Shown here: positions 7,423 through 15,066 of the stretch, piece after piece
How positions within the stretch are numbered: position 1 is the first letter of the stretch
How the letters are laid out: each line of letters begins with the position of its first letter
Assembly: GCA_964454685.1 (NCBI GenBank)
Contig: CAYVTZ010000049.1
Location: 1-18,775, forward strand
Length of the DNA stretch: 18,775 nucleotides
Direction: 5' to 3'
From: CAYVTZ01 sp964454685
GTDB taxonomy: Bacteria > Bacillota > Clostridia > Christensenellales > Christensenellaceae
The notes under the pieces: generated by a model
What the model was told of the DNA's origin: nothing
The model's input: only the letters and a program-made list of their open reading frames with translations
Databases searched by the model: none
Program-made: the position numbers and the translations under genes

Positions 7423-9237
7423 TTAACACTCATCCATCATTGGAATGAACATCAATTCTTTCAACTCATCTCGATCAATAAACGGTGCCAAATCTTCCAA
7501 CGGCGGAGAGACAATCTTTCCATCGGGCAGACGCTTTGATGAAGACTTCGGCTCAAAGTTTTGCTCAGGAGTAACCATGATCTCGCAAATGACCATACCA
7601 GTTGTTTCCAAAGCACTTTTGATGCCTAGGTGCATTTGCTCATTATTTTGAATTCTGATAAATGGAAAATCGTATGCTTGCGCAATTTTTTCCATATCCG
7701 GGAATTCCAAATCACCGCTTTGAGGCCCGATGCCAACCAACGGATCGCCAAAAAAAGCAGTTTGTGTTTGACGAATGGAATGATATCCTTGATTGTTGAT
7801 GACAAAAACCTTAATAGGTAGGCGATTAGTACGAATGGTTTGCAATTCCTGCAAATTCATTTGAATGCTACCGTCGCCGGTGATACAAACAATCTCAGCT
7901 TTTTGATTGGCGATACAAGCGCCGATAGAGGCGGGTAAATCGTATCCCATAGAAGCAATTCCAGAATTAATAATGAAGCGTTGCCCCTGCTTCATGTGAT
8001 AGCCATGGCTTCCAACTACGCAGGCGGAACCATTACCCACAACAACAATACGATTTTCCGGAACCTGTGAACTCAACTCTTCAATAAAGCAATATGGATT
8101 TGCGAGATCTCCGGACTCTCGATGCTTTGCGCAGACGACAGGGTATTTTGCTTTCCACGAGGCACAGGTATCTAGCCATCCTTGATCCTCAAAAAGCTTG
8201 CCGCTAATGGTCTGATTTAATTGCGTAATGACATCAGCCACATCAGCGTGCACGGGCATATCGATGGAAAGCGTGGGTTTTTTCAACTCTGCTGCATCAA
8301 TGTCAACCACGATCTTCTTTGCGGCTCTTGCCCATGTTTCGTAGTTATATCCAACCTGTCGGATGCTGAGCCTGCAAGCCAGCGAAAGAACGAGATCACT
8401 GTTTTGAACGGCAAAATTGCCTGCGCGATCGCCCATAATACCGCCACGCCCAACATAGAGCGGATGATCATCATAGATGTTGTCAATACTGTTCCAAGCT
8501 GTGACAACCGGAATATTGAGCTTCTCAATGAGTTGCATAAATTCTTGATGCATCCCCGCAGTTCGAATGCCGCTACCCGCATACAACACGGGGCGCTGCG
8601 CCTGTGTGACTGCATCTAAGATTTCGGTAATGGTGCTTAAACTTACTTTCGGAGGTAAGAGCGAAACATCTTCTTGCGGATCGTATGCGCTTAGGCCATC
8701 TGTTTCAATTTCGGCACCCTGTACATCAAGCGGGATATCCAGCCAGCAAGGTCCGGGTCTTCCTGTGGTTGCGAGGTGCAACGCACGCTGCAGATGATAT
8801 AAAATGGTATTTGGATCTGTAACCATAATAGCGTATTTTGTCATGCAGTCCACGGCTTTCGTAATATCGAATTCCTGATCTCCCATCGCACGCAAATCAA
8901 GCCCTGTACTACGTGAGCATGTGGCAAACTTGACCTGGCCGGAAATAACTAACATCGGAATTGAATCCGTCCATGCGCCTACGACCCCCGTGATGGCATT
9001 GGTTCCACCTGGACCGGTGGTGACGCAAACCGCAGCAATTTTATTGTGAATACGCGCGTACGCTTCCGCTGCAATGGCACACGCTTGCTCGTGATGATTG
9101 TAGTAGCACTTCAGACCGGTATTTTTGCCAAGTCCATCGTTTAGGTGCATAGCACCGCCACCTACAACTGTAAAAACGTCACAAATCCCCTGCTCTACTA
9201 AAAAATTTGCAATAAAATCAGCTACTCTAATTTTCAT
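7423..9237 (-). CDS. Acetolactate-synthase-like ThDP enzyme (YerE-like, C-C bond forming)
   Basis: Protein of 604 residues with the full three-domain layout of ThDP carboligases. The N-terminal PYR domain has catalytic Glu50 in YNHHEQACAIAAEAYAR, a central domain follows, and the C-terminal PP domain has the ThDP/Mg motif GDG at 454-456 through NN at 481-482. The tail (EQNFEPKSSSKRLPDGK, from 559) is longer than in housekeeping IlvB. No small regulatory subunit gene or other valine/isoleucine gene is nearby, which argues against branched-chain amino acid synthesis. In Yersinia, YerE uses pyruvate to add an acetyl branch at C4 of CDP-4-keto-3,6-dideoxyglucose, whose synthesis genes lie just upstream here. 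The start is ATG 9237 with AGGAG 6 bases upstream, 11 bases after the kinase gene. The ThDP fold is certain; the substrate is inferred. Confidence 0.85.
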   Translation of the reverse strand: MKIRVADFIANFLVEQGICDVFTVVGGGAMHLNDGLGKNTGLKCYYNHHEQACAIAAEAYARIHNKIAAVCVTTGPGGTNAITGVVGAWTDSIPMLVISGQVKFATCSRSTGLDLRAMGDQEFDITKAVDCMTKYAIMVTDPNTILYHLQRALHLATTGRPGPCWLDIPLDVQGAEIETDGLSAYDPQEDVSLLPPKVSLSTITEILDAVTQAQRPVLYAGSGIRTAGMHQEFMQLIEKLNIPVVTAWNSIDNIYDDHPLYVGRGGIMGDRAGNFAVQNSDLVLSLACRLSIRQVGYNYETWARAAKKIVVDIDAAELKKPTLSIDMPVHADVADVITQLNQTISGKLFEDQGWLDTCASWKAKYPVVCAKHRESGDLANPYCFIEELSSQVPENRIVVVGNGSACVVGSHGYHMKQGQRFIINSGIASMGYDLPASIGACIANQKAEIVCITGDGSIQMNLQELQTIRTNRLPIKVFVINNQGYHSIRQTQTAFFGDPLVGIGPQSGDLEFPDMEKIAQAYDFPFIRIQNNEQMHLGIKSALETTGMVICEIMVTPEQNFEPKSSSKRLPDGKIVSPPLEDLAPFIDRDELKELMFIPMMDEC

Positions 9238-9248
9238 TCGATACTCCT

Positions 9249-10289
9249 TTATCGTTGAATACGCCCGGTGGAATCCCCGCCGGCAAGTTTCAAAACCTCG
9301 TCAACACTAACGCGATTGAAGTCCCCAATGATGGAATGCTTCAAGCAACTTGCGGCAACTGCAAAGTTGAGAGCATCCAAATCCGAATCAAACTGGGTAA
9401 GCCCATAGATCAGTGCTGCCGAAAAAGAGTCGCCACCACCCACGCGATCCACAATGTCTATGATTTCATATTTTTTACTATGCAGAAATTCGCGTCTATT
9501 GTTTAAGCATGCAGACCATCCGTTCTGCGAAGCGCTTTTGCTTTCGCGCAAGGTTATGGCAACCGTAGATACATTCGAAAATTGTTCCAGCAATTTGTTG
9601 CCTAAATCATGATATACATTGAGGTCTAATTGGCCGGATTCCACTACAACACTTGCTGCAATTCCCAGCATTTTCTGAATGTCTTCTTCATTGGCAATAA
9701 CAACGTCGATGTAAGGCATGATTTGAGCCATGACCTCTACAGGTGCTTTGCCATATTTCCACAACTTGGCTCGATAATTCAAATCAATAGAAACGGTTAC
9801 GCCCATTTCTTTCGCGATACGAACAGCTGTAACAGTTTCATCTGCAAGGTTTTGGCTGATTGCAGGCGTGATTCCGGTTACATGAAACCATTGAGCGTCG
9901 TTAAAAACGGCCGACCAGTCGACCATCCCCGGCTGAATCTGTGACACGGCAGAATCAGCACGATCATAAATCACTTTGGAGGGACGCTGTGCTGCGCCTG
10001 CTTCCAGAAAATAAATACCCATACGTGTATTATCCGACATTACGACATGAGACAAATCTACCCCAAACTTCATTAAATCAGACTTTGCTGCATAGCCGAT
10101 ATCGTTCTTAGGCAAGACAGTGACGTATTCTGCTTGCATACCAAAATTTGCAAGTGATACAGCCACATTGGCTTCACCACCTCCAAATGTGGCTTCCAAC
10201 ATACTGCTTTGCAGAAAACGCTCATGCCCCTGTGGCTTGAGTCGCAGCATGATTTCGCCAAATGTTACAATTTTTTGCCCCTGCTTCAT
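9249..10289 (-). CDS. PfkB-family sugar kinase, 2-keto-3-deoxygluconate kinase-like
   Basis: Protein of 346 residues, very like KdgK, which phosphorylates 2-keto-3-deoxygluconate with ATP. It begins KIVTFGEIMLRL, has the substrate-binding GGGEANVAVSLANFG (36-50), the lid segment YFLEAGAAQRPSKVIYDRA (93-111) and the PfkB signature DRVGGGDSF (281-289) with catalytic Asp287. ATG 10289 is chosen because AAAGGGG lies 5 bases upstream; a TTG at 10304 would add five residues. It follows rfbH by 25 bases and precedes the ThDP gene by 11, so it is co-expressed with sugar-nucleotide synthesis and not with a pectin or glucuronate catabolic set. That placement suggests a biosynthetic role on a 2-keto-3-deoxy sugar acid, or a carried-along catabolic gene. 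Other PfkB substrates are possible. Confidence 0.82.
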   Translation of the reverse strand: MKQGQKIVTFGEIMLRLKPQGHERFLQSSMLEATFGGGEANVAVSLANFGMQAEYVTVLPKNDIGYAAKSDLMKFGVDLSHVVMSDNTRMGIYFLEAGAAQRPSKVIYDRADSAVSQIQPGMVDWSAVFNDAQWFHVTGITPAISQNLADETVTAVRIAKEMGVTVSIDLNYRAKLWKYGKAPVEVMAQIMPYIDVVIANEEDIQKMLGIAASVVVESGQLDLNVYHDLGNKLLEQFSNVSTVAITLRESKSASQNGWSACLNNRREFLHSKKYEIIDIVDRVGGGDSFSAALIYGLTQFDSDLDALNFAVAASCLKHSIIGDFNRVSVDEVLKLAGGDSTGRIQR

Positions 10290-10314
10290 GGAATCCCCTT
10301 TCAATACACCGCAG

Positions 10315-11652
10315 CTATTTCACCGCTTCAATAATCGTCTGGATCATCTGATCCAGCATAGCATCCGTCATGCCGGGATACACCCCCACCCAAAAACTGT
10401 TATTCATGATGGTGTCTGTACCGGTGAGCTCGCCTACAACCCGATATCCCTTCCCTGCTTTTCGCATTTCGTCAAAACAAGGATGCTTGATGAGATTGCC
10501 TGCAAACAACATACGCGTTTGAATGCCGTTGCCCTCAATATGGCGCACAACGGTTTCGCGGTCAATGTCGGTCTTCAGCGTCATCATAAAACCGAACCAG
10601 CTGGGATCAGAGCCTGCGAGTGGCTCGGGTAAAATAATTTTGTCTGCTACACAAGCCAGTCCTTCGCGCAGCCGCTGCCAGTTTTCTTTGCGGCGCTGTA
10701 CAAAGCCCGGAAATTTTACAATCTGTGCGCACCCGATCGCTGCCTGCATGTCGGTGGCTTTGAGGTTGTAGCCAAAGTGCGAATATACATATTTGTGATC
10801 GTAACCTTTGGGCAACTCTCCATACTGACCGTCAAAACGATGCCCGCAAATATTATCTTGTCCGGAAGGGCACACACAATCACGCCCCCAATCGCGCATG
10901 GATAGGGCGATTTTTGCCAGTAGCGCATTGTCGGTGTAAACGGCGCCACCCTCCCCCATCGTCATATGATGCGGCGGATAGAAACTTGAGGTTCCAATAT
11001 CGCCCACCGTACCCGTCAGATGATTTTTACCGTTATAGGTGTATTGCGAACCTAAGGAGTCGCAGTTGTCCTCAATCAACCAAAGATGATGCTTGTCGCA
11101 GAAATCTTTGACAGCTTGAATATCAAAGGGATTGCCCAGCGTGTGCGCAATCAATACGGCTTTGGTCTTATCTGACACTGCATGTTCCAGTTGTGCAACA
11201 TCAATATTGTATTGCGGAATCGTGACATCCACAAAAACCGGTACCCCGCCATACTGAATGATGGGTGCAACCGTGGTGGGAAATCCCGCCGCTACGGTAA
11301 TCACTTCATCGCCCGGCATCACGGCACGCTCGCCCAAAAGCGGCGACGTCAGCGTCATGAATGCCAGCAAATTGGCAGATGAGCCGGAGTTCACCAAAAG
11401 CGCGCGCTTTACGCCCAGATACTGCGCAAACTTCTTTTCAAATTCGTCTGTATAGCGCCCTGCGGTCAGCCAAAACTCCAATGCGCTGTCCACCAGATTT
11501 TCCATTTCCGCATGATCAAACACGCGCGCCGCATAGGTGATACGGTCACCCGGCTGATAATCTGTTTTGGGCGCTTTATAGCGCTCGCAATATTCTCCCG
11601 CAAGCTTTACAATATGTGCGCGGGCTTCTGTCTCGTTCATTTGTTCAAACAT
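10315..11652 (-). CDS. rfbH: CDP-6-deoxy-4-keto-glucose 3-dehydratase (RfbH/DdhC, E1)
   Basis: Protein of 445 residues, close to the 437 of Salmonella RfbH. This PMP-dependent, [2Fe-2S] enzyme removes the C3 hydroxyl of CDP-4-keto-6-deoxyglucose. The aminotransferase fold is clear (SGSSANLLAF, EVITVAAGFPTTV). The usual PLP lysine is replaced by His228 in SFYPPHHMTMGEGG, the diagnostic feature of E1, and Asp195 fits the pyridine-binding position. Cys197, Cys259, Cys261 and Cys269 match the iron-sulfur ligands, with a C-X61-C-X1-C-X7-C pattern instead of X57 because of a short insertion at about 203-213. ATG 11652 has GAGGG 6 bases upstream and overlaps rfbG by 16 bases; ATG 11640 (ATGA overlap) is an alternative. 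The reductase partner E3 is not in this window. Confidence 0.95.
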   Translation of the reverse strand: MFEQMNETEARAHIVKLAGEYCERYKAPKTDYQPGDRITYAARVFDHAEMENLVDSALEFWLTAGRYTDEFEKKFAQYLGVKRALLVNSGSSANLLAFMTLTSPLLGERAVMPGDEVITVAAGFPTTVAPIIQYGGVPVFVDVTIPQYNIDVAQLEHAVSDKTKAVLIAHTLGNPFDIQAVKDFCDKHHLWLIEDNCDSLGSQYTYNGKNHLTGTVGDIGTSSFYPPHHMTMGEGGAVYTDNALLAKIALSMRDWGRDCVCPSGQDNICGHRFDGQYGELPKGYDHKYVYSHFGYNLKATDMQAAIGCAQIVKFPGFVQRRKENWQRLREGLACVADKIILPEPLAGSDPSWFGFMMTLKTDIDRETVVRHIEGNGIQTRMLFAGNLIKHPCFDEMRKAGKGYRVVGELTGTDTIMNNSFWVGVYPGMTDAMLDQMIQTIIEAVK

Positions 11653-12695
11653 TGCATACCCTCGATATATTCTTGAATTTGTTGTTGCATCATTGCCGGC
11701 ACATCGGCTGGCTCCTTCTGATAACACTTGGTCCATTCCACCGTCTTGCGAATCGCAGTCTGCGCATTCCAAACGGGCTGTATGCCAAAGGTGCTTTGCG
11801 CTTTCTTACAGTCAAGCTGCAAGAAATTTGCTTCGTGTACGGCGTCTTTTTCGCTGCGGTCAATCCACGAAAGGCCTTCCCCCCAAGCGTCGCAAAACAG
11901 TGAAACTAACGTTCCGGTTTCCACGCAGTCGGATTCATTCGGCCCGATGTTGTAATTGCCTTGCAAAGCGGGATTCTGCTGCTGCATCATTACAATGCGC
12001 AAATATGCAAACAACGGCTCCAGCACGTGTTGATAGGGGCGCACCGAATACGGATTGCGCACCACAATTTCTTCGCCTGACAGCGCGCTGCGCACGCAGT
12101 CGGGGATGATGCGATCCTGAGCGAAGTCTCCCCCGCCGATCACATTGCCGGCACGTGCAGTGGACACGGGCAACTGTGCAAAAAAGGAATTTTTGTAGCT
12201 GCTGGTGACCAGCTCACTACATGATTTAGAATTGGAATAAGGATCATAACCGTTGAGCTCGTCCGTTTCGACGTATGCCCGACCGGTTTCCAAGTTTCGA
12301 TACACTTTATCGGTGGTTACATTAAGTACCGATTGAACGCCGCCAACGATGCGAATCGCTTCTAATAGATTGACGGTGCCCATGACGTTGGTCTGATAGG
12401 TATAGACTGGATCACGATAGGATTCACGCACCAGTGGCTGTGCCGCCATGTGAATCACAATTTCAGCTTTGGATTGTGCCAATGCTTTTGTAAGGGTTGC
12501 AAGATCAGCAATGTCCGCGATATGCGATTGCACATCGGATGCTGCCAGTTCGTATAGATTGGGTGTTGTAGGTGGTTGCAAGGCGTATCCTGTGACCTGC
12601 GCACCCAAATTCGTTAAAATTTTACACAGCCACGAACCCTTGAAGCCGGTATGCCCGGTCACAAAGACGCGCTTTCCGCGGTAAAAATCCTTCAT
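11637..12695 (-). CDS. rfbG: CDP-glucose 4,6-dehydratase
   Basis: Protein of 352 residues, an extended SDR with NAD motif GHTGFKGSW (14-22), active-site region TTDKVY (127-132) and the catalytic pair Y153 and K157 in PYSNSK. It converts CDP-glucose to CDP-4-keto-6-deoxyglucose in the cytoplasm, the second step after RfbF. The ATG at 12695 shares one base with the rfbF stop (TGATG), with GGAGG 4 bases upstream, so translation is coupled; the longer frame to 12800 lies inside rfbF and lacks family similarity. The C-terminal region (SWIDRSEKDAVHEANFLQLD) fits the substrate-binding half of the family. The neighbours rfbF and rfbH confirm the assignment. Confidence 0.95.
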   Translation of the reverse strand: MKDFYRGKRVFVTGHTGFKGSWLCKILTNLGAQVTGYALQPPTTPNLYELAASDVQSHIADIADLATLTKALAQSKAEIVIHMAAQPLVRESYRDPVYTYQTNVMGTVNLLEAIRIVGGVQSVLNVTTDKVYRNLETGRAYVETDELNGYDPYSNSKSCSELVTSSYKNSFFAQLPVSTARAGNVIGGGDFAQDRIIPDCVRSALSGEEIVVRNPYSVRPYQHVLEPLFAYLRIVMMQQQNPALQGNYNIGPNESDCVETGTLVSLFCDAWGEGLSWIDRSEKDAVHEANFLQLDCKKAQSTFGIQPVWNAQTAIRKTVEWTKCYQKEPADVPAMMQQQIQEYIEGMQCLNK

Positions 12696-13474
12696 CAGTC
12701 CTCCCACACCTTCCAGGGGGCATTGCCATTCGCCAACAATTCTTCCAAATGCTGCTTGTCGCGCTGGGTGTCCATGCACTGCCAAAAGCCTTCGTGGCAA
12801 TACGCCATCAGTTCCCCGTTATTTGCCATGGATTCCAGCGGTGCTTTTTCAAACACGGTAGAATCCCCCTCGATGCAATCGAAAATTTCGGGATTCAGAA
12901 CCATGAAACCGCCGTTGATCCAGCCGGTGTCACTCGCCATTTTTTCGCGGAAGGAGGTGATTTTGCTTCCTTCCATATCTAAGATACCGAAACGCCCCTG
13001 CGGTTTGATTGCCGTCATGGTTGCAATCTTTCCATGGGATTTGTGGTACGCCAACAACTTGTTGATGTCCACATCCGCGACACCGTCGCCGTATGTGAGC
13101 ATGAACGGCTCATCACCAATGTATTCTTGCACGCGCTTCACGCGTCCGCCTGTCATGGTGTTGAGTCCCGTGTCCACCAGTGTGACCTTCCAAGGCTCTG
13201 CAAAATTATTGTGAATGGTGATATCCTTTTTGCCTTGAGTAAAATCAAAGGTAAGATCAGATAGATGCAAATAATAGTCTGCAAAAAATTCTTTGATCAC
13301 GTATGCTTTGTAACCCAAACAGATCACAAATTCGTTGAATCCAAAGTGAGAATACCATTTCATGATGTGCCACAGAATCGGGCGACCGCCAATTTCAATC
13401 ATGGGTTTGGGCTTCAAATGGGATTCTTCACTGATGCGTGTGCCTAATCCCCCTGCCAATATTACGACTTTCAT
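12695..13474 (-). CDS. rfbF: Glucose-1-phosphate cytidylyltransferase
   Basis: Protein of 259 residues (Salmonella RfbF 257). It makes CDP-glucose from glucose-1-phosphate and CTP, committing glucose to CDP-sugars. The signature AGGLGTRISEE with K21 and K23 in LKPKPM, then EIGGRPILWHIMKWYS and TYGDGVADVD (metal/nucleotide site), matches the family along its whole length. Two ATGs are possible: 13480 is only one base from the AGGGG site, while 13474 is 7 bases from it and gives the family-typical start MKVVILAGGLGTR, so I prefer 13474. It is the first gene of the leftward operon, about 47 bases downstream of the predicted transcription start, and its stop overlaps the rfbG start. Confidence 0.96.
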   Translation of the reverse strand: MKVVILAGGLGTRISEESHLKPKPMIEIGGRPILWHIMKWYSHFGFNEFVICLGYKAYVIKEFFADYYLHLSDLTFDFTQGKKDITIHNNFAEPWKVTLVDTGLNTMTGGRVKRVQEYIGDEPFMLTYGDGVADVDINKLLAYHKSHGKIATMTAIKPQGRFGILDMEGSKITSFREKMASDTGWINGGFMVLNPEIFDCIEGDSTVFEKAPLESMANNGELMAYCHEGFWQCMDTQRDKQHLEELLANGNAPWKVWED

Positions 13475-13527
13475 TTTCATACCCCTTTTATGTATTAGCT
13501 ATACTATATGTCAATATATACTTAGAA

Positions 13528-13556
13528 ATTATAGCACACCACAATCTTTTTGTACA
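13528..13556 (-). promoter_or_regulatory. Promoter of the leftward CDP-sugar/polysaccharide operon
   Basis: On the minus strand a perfect TATAAT (13533..13528) is preceded by TGC, forming an extended -10, and by TGTACA (4 of 6 to consensus) at 13556..13551 with a 17-base spacer. Initiation would be near 13521, giving a leader of about 47 bases before rfbF. No other gene in the operon is preceded by a gap long enough to need its own promoter, so this probably drives all eleven genes. Confidence 0.6.
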
Positions 13557-13599
13557 TACAGCATTTGACGCGTTCTTTATTTCCTCCTGTAACATATCA

Positions 13600-13640
13600 T
13601 TGTACAACCTACCAGTATTTGCGCAAAGACGTTGTACAAC
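13600..13640. promoter_or_regulatory. Pair of TTGTACAAC palindromic sites
   Basis: The nine-base sequence TTGTACAAC occurs at 13600-13608 and again at 13632-13640, 32 bases apart (about three helical turns); the second copy is a perfect 10-base palindrome (GTTGTACAAC). Both sit upstream of the rfbF promoter in the divergent gap, a typical place for operators of a dimeric regulator. No regulator gene is present in the window, so this is a candidate only. Confidence 0.3.
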
Positions 13641-13650
13641 TACATAAACG

Positions 13651-13685
13651 CAGGTCTTTTCATTGGAATAAGCAACAAAGACCTG
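13651..13685. repeat. 9-bp inverted repeat in the divergent gap
   Basis: CAGGTCTTT (13651-13659) and AAAGACCTG (13677-13685) are exact inverted copies with a 17-base spacer. No T-run follows on either strand, so it is not a convincing terminator. It may be an IS end relic or part of an operator region. Confidence 0.35.
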
Positions 13686-13796
13686 TGGGTAAAAAAGACA
13701 TCAAAAAAAACGAAAATATAGAAAAGCACGCACAGTTGCGCTAAATAACAAGAATGGAAAAAGCAAATCAGAGGACCGTCCAGCGTAGAAGATGGA

Positions 13797-13910
13797 ATGG
13801 ATCTAAACAATCTAAAGCCAAAGCAGCTGCAACAGTATGAAGATTGGGAAAACAATTACTCTAGAAAGATATTCGGGTACAAGGCAGCTAACGAAATGGC
13901 CGCTACATAG
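13797..13910 (+). pseudogene. IS30-like transposase C-terminal remnant
   Basis: A 37-codon open stretch ending at a TAG reads YEDWENNYSRKIFGYKAANEM near its end. This resembles the C-terminal N-x-x-P-R-K-x-x-G-Y-x-x-x-N-E segment of IS30-family transposases. Nothing upstream in any frame continues the protein, so it is a decayed end fragment. It lies between the two divergent operons. The match is a short motif recognised by eye. Confidence 0.5.
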
Positions 13911-14164
13911 CCTTAGGGCTACTGGTTAATATTTTGGGCAATTAAACTTACAATTTGCACAACCTACATTTTTACGAAACTTGTATTGACATGAAAGGCA
14001 TTATACTCTACCATGTTAAAGATGGAAAAAAGTTCATGCAAAATACTCCCAGAGAGGATGTTTTTATCGCTATTTGCTTTTTTTGTGAGATTTCACTACA
14101 AAAAGGTAAACCGCAAGAAACGCAACAATAATTTTGGGAATAATGTTGGAGTTTAAAAGATATT
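13911..14164. other. Rest of the divergent intergenic region
   Basis: AT-rich stretch between the IS30-like remnant and the rightward operon. It contains the candidate rightward promoter and two overlapping short frames (13991-14131 and 14013-14156) without good ribosome binding sites or recognisable products. No RNA gene or riboswitch fold was recognised. Confidence 0.4.
13986..14014 (+). promoter_or_regulatory. Candidate promoter of the rightward acylation operon
   Basis: A perfect TTGACA at 13986-13991 is followed after 17 bases by TACCAT (13... 14009-14014), which matches the -10 consensus in 4 of 6 positions. TATACT at 14002 is a better -10 but only 10 bases from this -35. Transcription would begin about 150 bases before the first gene, leaving a long leader. 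Moderate to weak support. Confidence 0.3.
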
Positions 14165-14167
14165 TTG

Positions 14168-15064
14168 ATGAGTCAAGCAAAGCGCAGTAAATTGAATATA
14201 CTAAGGGTGATCATTGCTGCTTTGGTGGTTGCTTTGCTGTTTTTTTATGTGATTGTTATGCCTCAGCTCTCCGTTCCCGTATCGAATCATATTCTTAATA
14301 CAAGTGGGGGAAATGGGACAAAGAATGCCCCGTTTTTAATTGAGAATGCACAACAACTTGCAAGCTTTCGTGATTCGGTTAATTCAGGCTACATGTACGA
14401 GGGAGTTTATTTTAGGCAGACACAAAACATAGATTTAAGTGAGTTCGAATCTTGGATTCCAATTGGAGAATACGGGACTAGCTACTCCTTTCTCGGCGAG
14501 TATGACGGCAATGGCCATGTAATCACGAACTTAAGTATAGATGGCTATGCTCAAGGTTTAGTTTCATCTCGAGTTGGATTTTTTGGGCAATTGGGAGGCG
14601 TAGTGCGCAACCTTGGAATAGAAAGCGGGAAAGCAAAAGGGGTAACCGTGGGAGGCATTGCGCATAATTCCACAACTTCGAACGCGCGTATCTACAACTG
14701 TTATAGCAAAATGGCTTTAGAAGCCGAAGACGCAGGCGGAGGTATGGCTGCATATTTCGATTTAGGCTATATTGCCAATTGCTGGAGCATCGGAGAAACA
14801 ACCCCACCGGGCATATATGGCATCGTGGCGTACAACGCTAAGGGTGTCTATTCCAGCTATAGCAATGCACGTCTTGTTTCAGAGAGCATGCAAGGCTACC
14901 TCCTGGAATCGTCCGTTTTGACAGATGAGTATATGCGGTCTGATCAATTTGCGGAGCTGCTAAACAGCTCGGCATCTAAGAGCGTTGACTTTTTCGAATT
15001 GAGTCGAAAAGATTTTTGTAGATGGGAGACGAAAAATCATAGGGTATCCTATGAACAAGGATAA
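14168..15064 (+). CDS. Membrane-anchored GLUG/beta-helix-like extracytoplasmic protein
   Basis: Protein of 298 residues, not assignable to a named enzyme. A basic N-terminus and a single hydrophobic segment (about 11-31) suggest a signal anchor, with the rest outside. From about 50 to 210 it resembles the GLUG-repeat, right-handed beta-helix proteins of Gram-positives: the lead-in GTKNAPFLIENAQQLASF, then FLGEYDGNGHVITNLSI, GFFGQLGGVVRNLGI and GGIAHNSTTSNARIYNCYS. Such repeats are usually adhesive or carbohydrate-facing; no catalytic residues are evident. The MBOAT gene starts two bases after its stop, so it is probably an accessory or scaffold factor for glycan acylation. ATG 14168 is preferred over TTG 14165; the ribosome binding site (TTGGAG at 14146-14151) is distant, so initiation may be weak. 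Confidence 0.7.
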   Translation: MSQAKRSKLNILRVIIAALVVALLFFYVIVMPQLSVPVSNHILNTSGGNGTKNAPFLIENAQQLASFRDSVNSGYMYEGVYFRQTQNIDLSEFESWIPIGEYGTSYSFLGEYDGNGHVITNLSIDGYAQGLVSSRVGFFGQLGGVVRNLGIESGKAKGVTVGGIAHNSTTSNARIYNCYSKMALEAEDAGGGMAAYFDLGYIANCWSIGETTPPGIYGIVAYNAKGVYSSYSNARLVSESMQGYLLESSVLTDEYMRSDQFAELLNSSASKSVDFFELSRKDFCRWETKNHRVSYEQG

Positions 15065-15066
15065 AT

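Noticed and set aside
8221..8619. Open frames on both strands inside the ThDP enzyme gene (132 and 110 codons)
   Set aside because: They are antisense or out-of-frame shadows of a well-conserved gene and show no family motifs or ribosome binding sites.
7423..9237. Housekeeping acetolactate synthase (ilvB)
   Set aside because: No ilvN/ilvC/ilvD neighbours, an atypical C-terminal tail, and placement in a CDP-sugar operon.
10120..10632. A 170-codon plus-strand frame across the kinase/rfbH junction
   Set aside because: It is antisense to two recognised genes, with a composition typical of complementary-strand reading and no recognisable domain.
11652..11772. Longer start for rfbH giving 40 extra residues
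   Set aside because: The extension lies inside rfbG and is absent from the family; ATG 11652 has a good ribosome binding site.
12695..12800. Longer start for rfbG inside rfbF
   Set aside because: The extra 35 residues lie within the rfbF coding region and do not match the family; the TGATG overlap at 12695 with GGAGG upstream is the natural start.
12651..13214. A 187-codon plus-strand frame opposite rfbF
   Set aside because: It is the mirror of a strongly conserved rfbF and has no independent support.
13486..13514. A perfect TTGACA on the minus strand close to rfbF
   Set aside because: The matching -10 position is poor and overlaps the ribosome binding site, leaving almost no leader; the extended -10 at 13528-13533 is a better promoter.
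13991..14156. Two overlapping small frames (46 and 47 codons) before the rightward operon
   Set aside because: They overlap each other in different frames, lack a Shine-Dalgarno site and have no recognisable product; a leader peptide cannot be excluded but is not supported.
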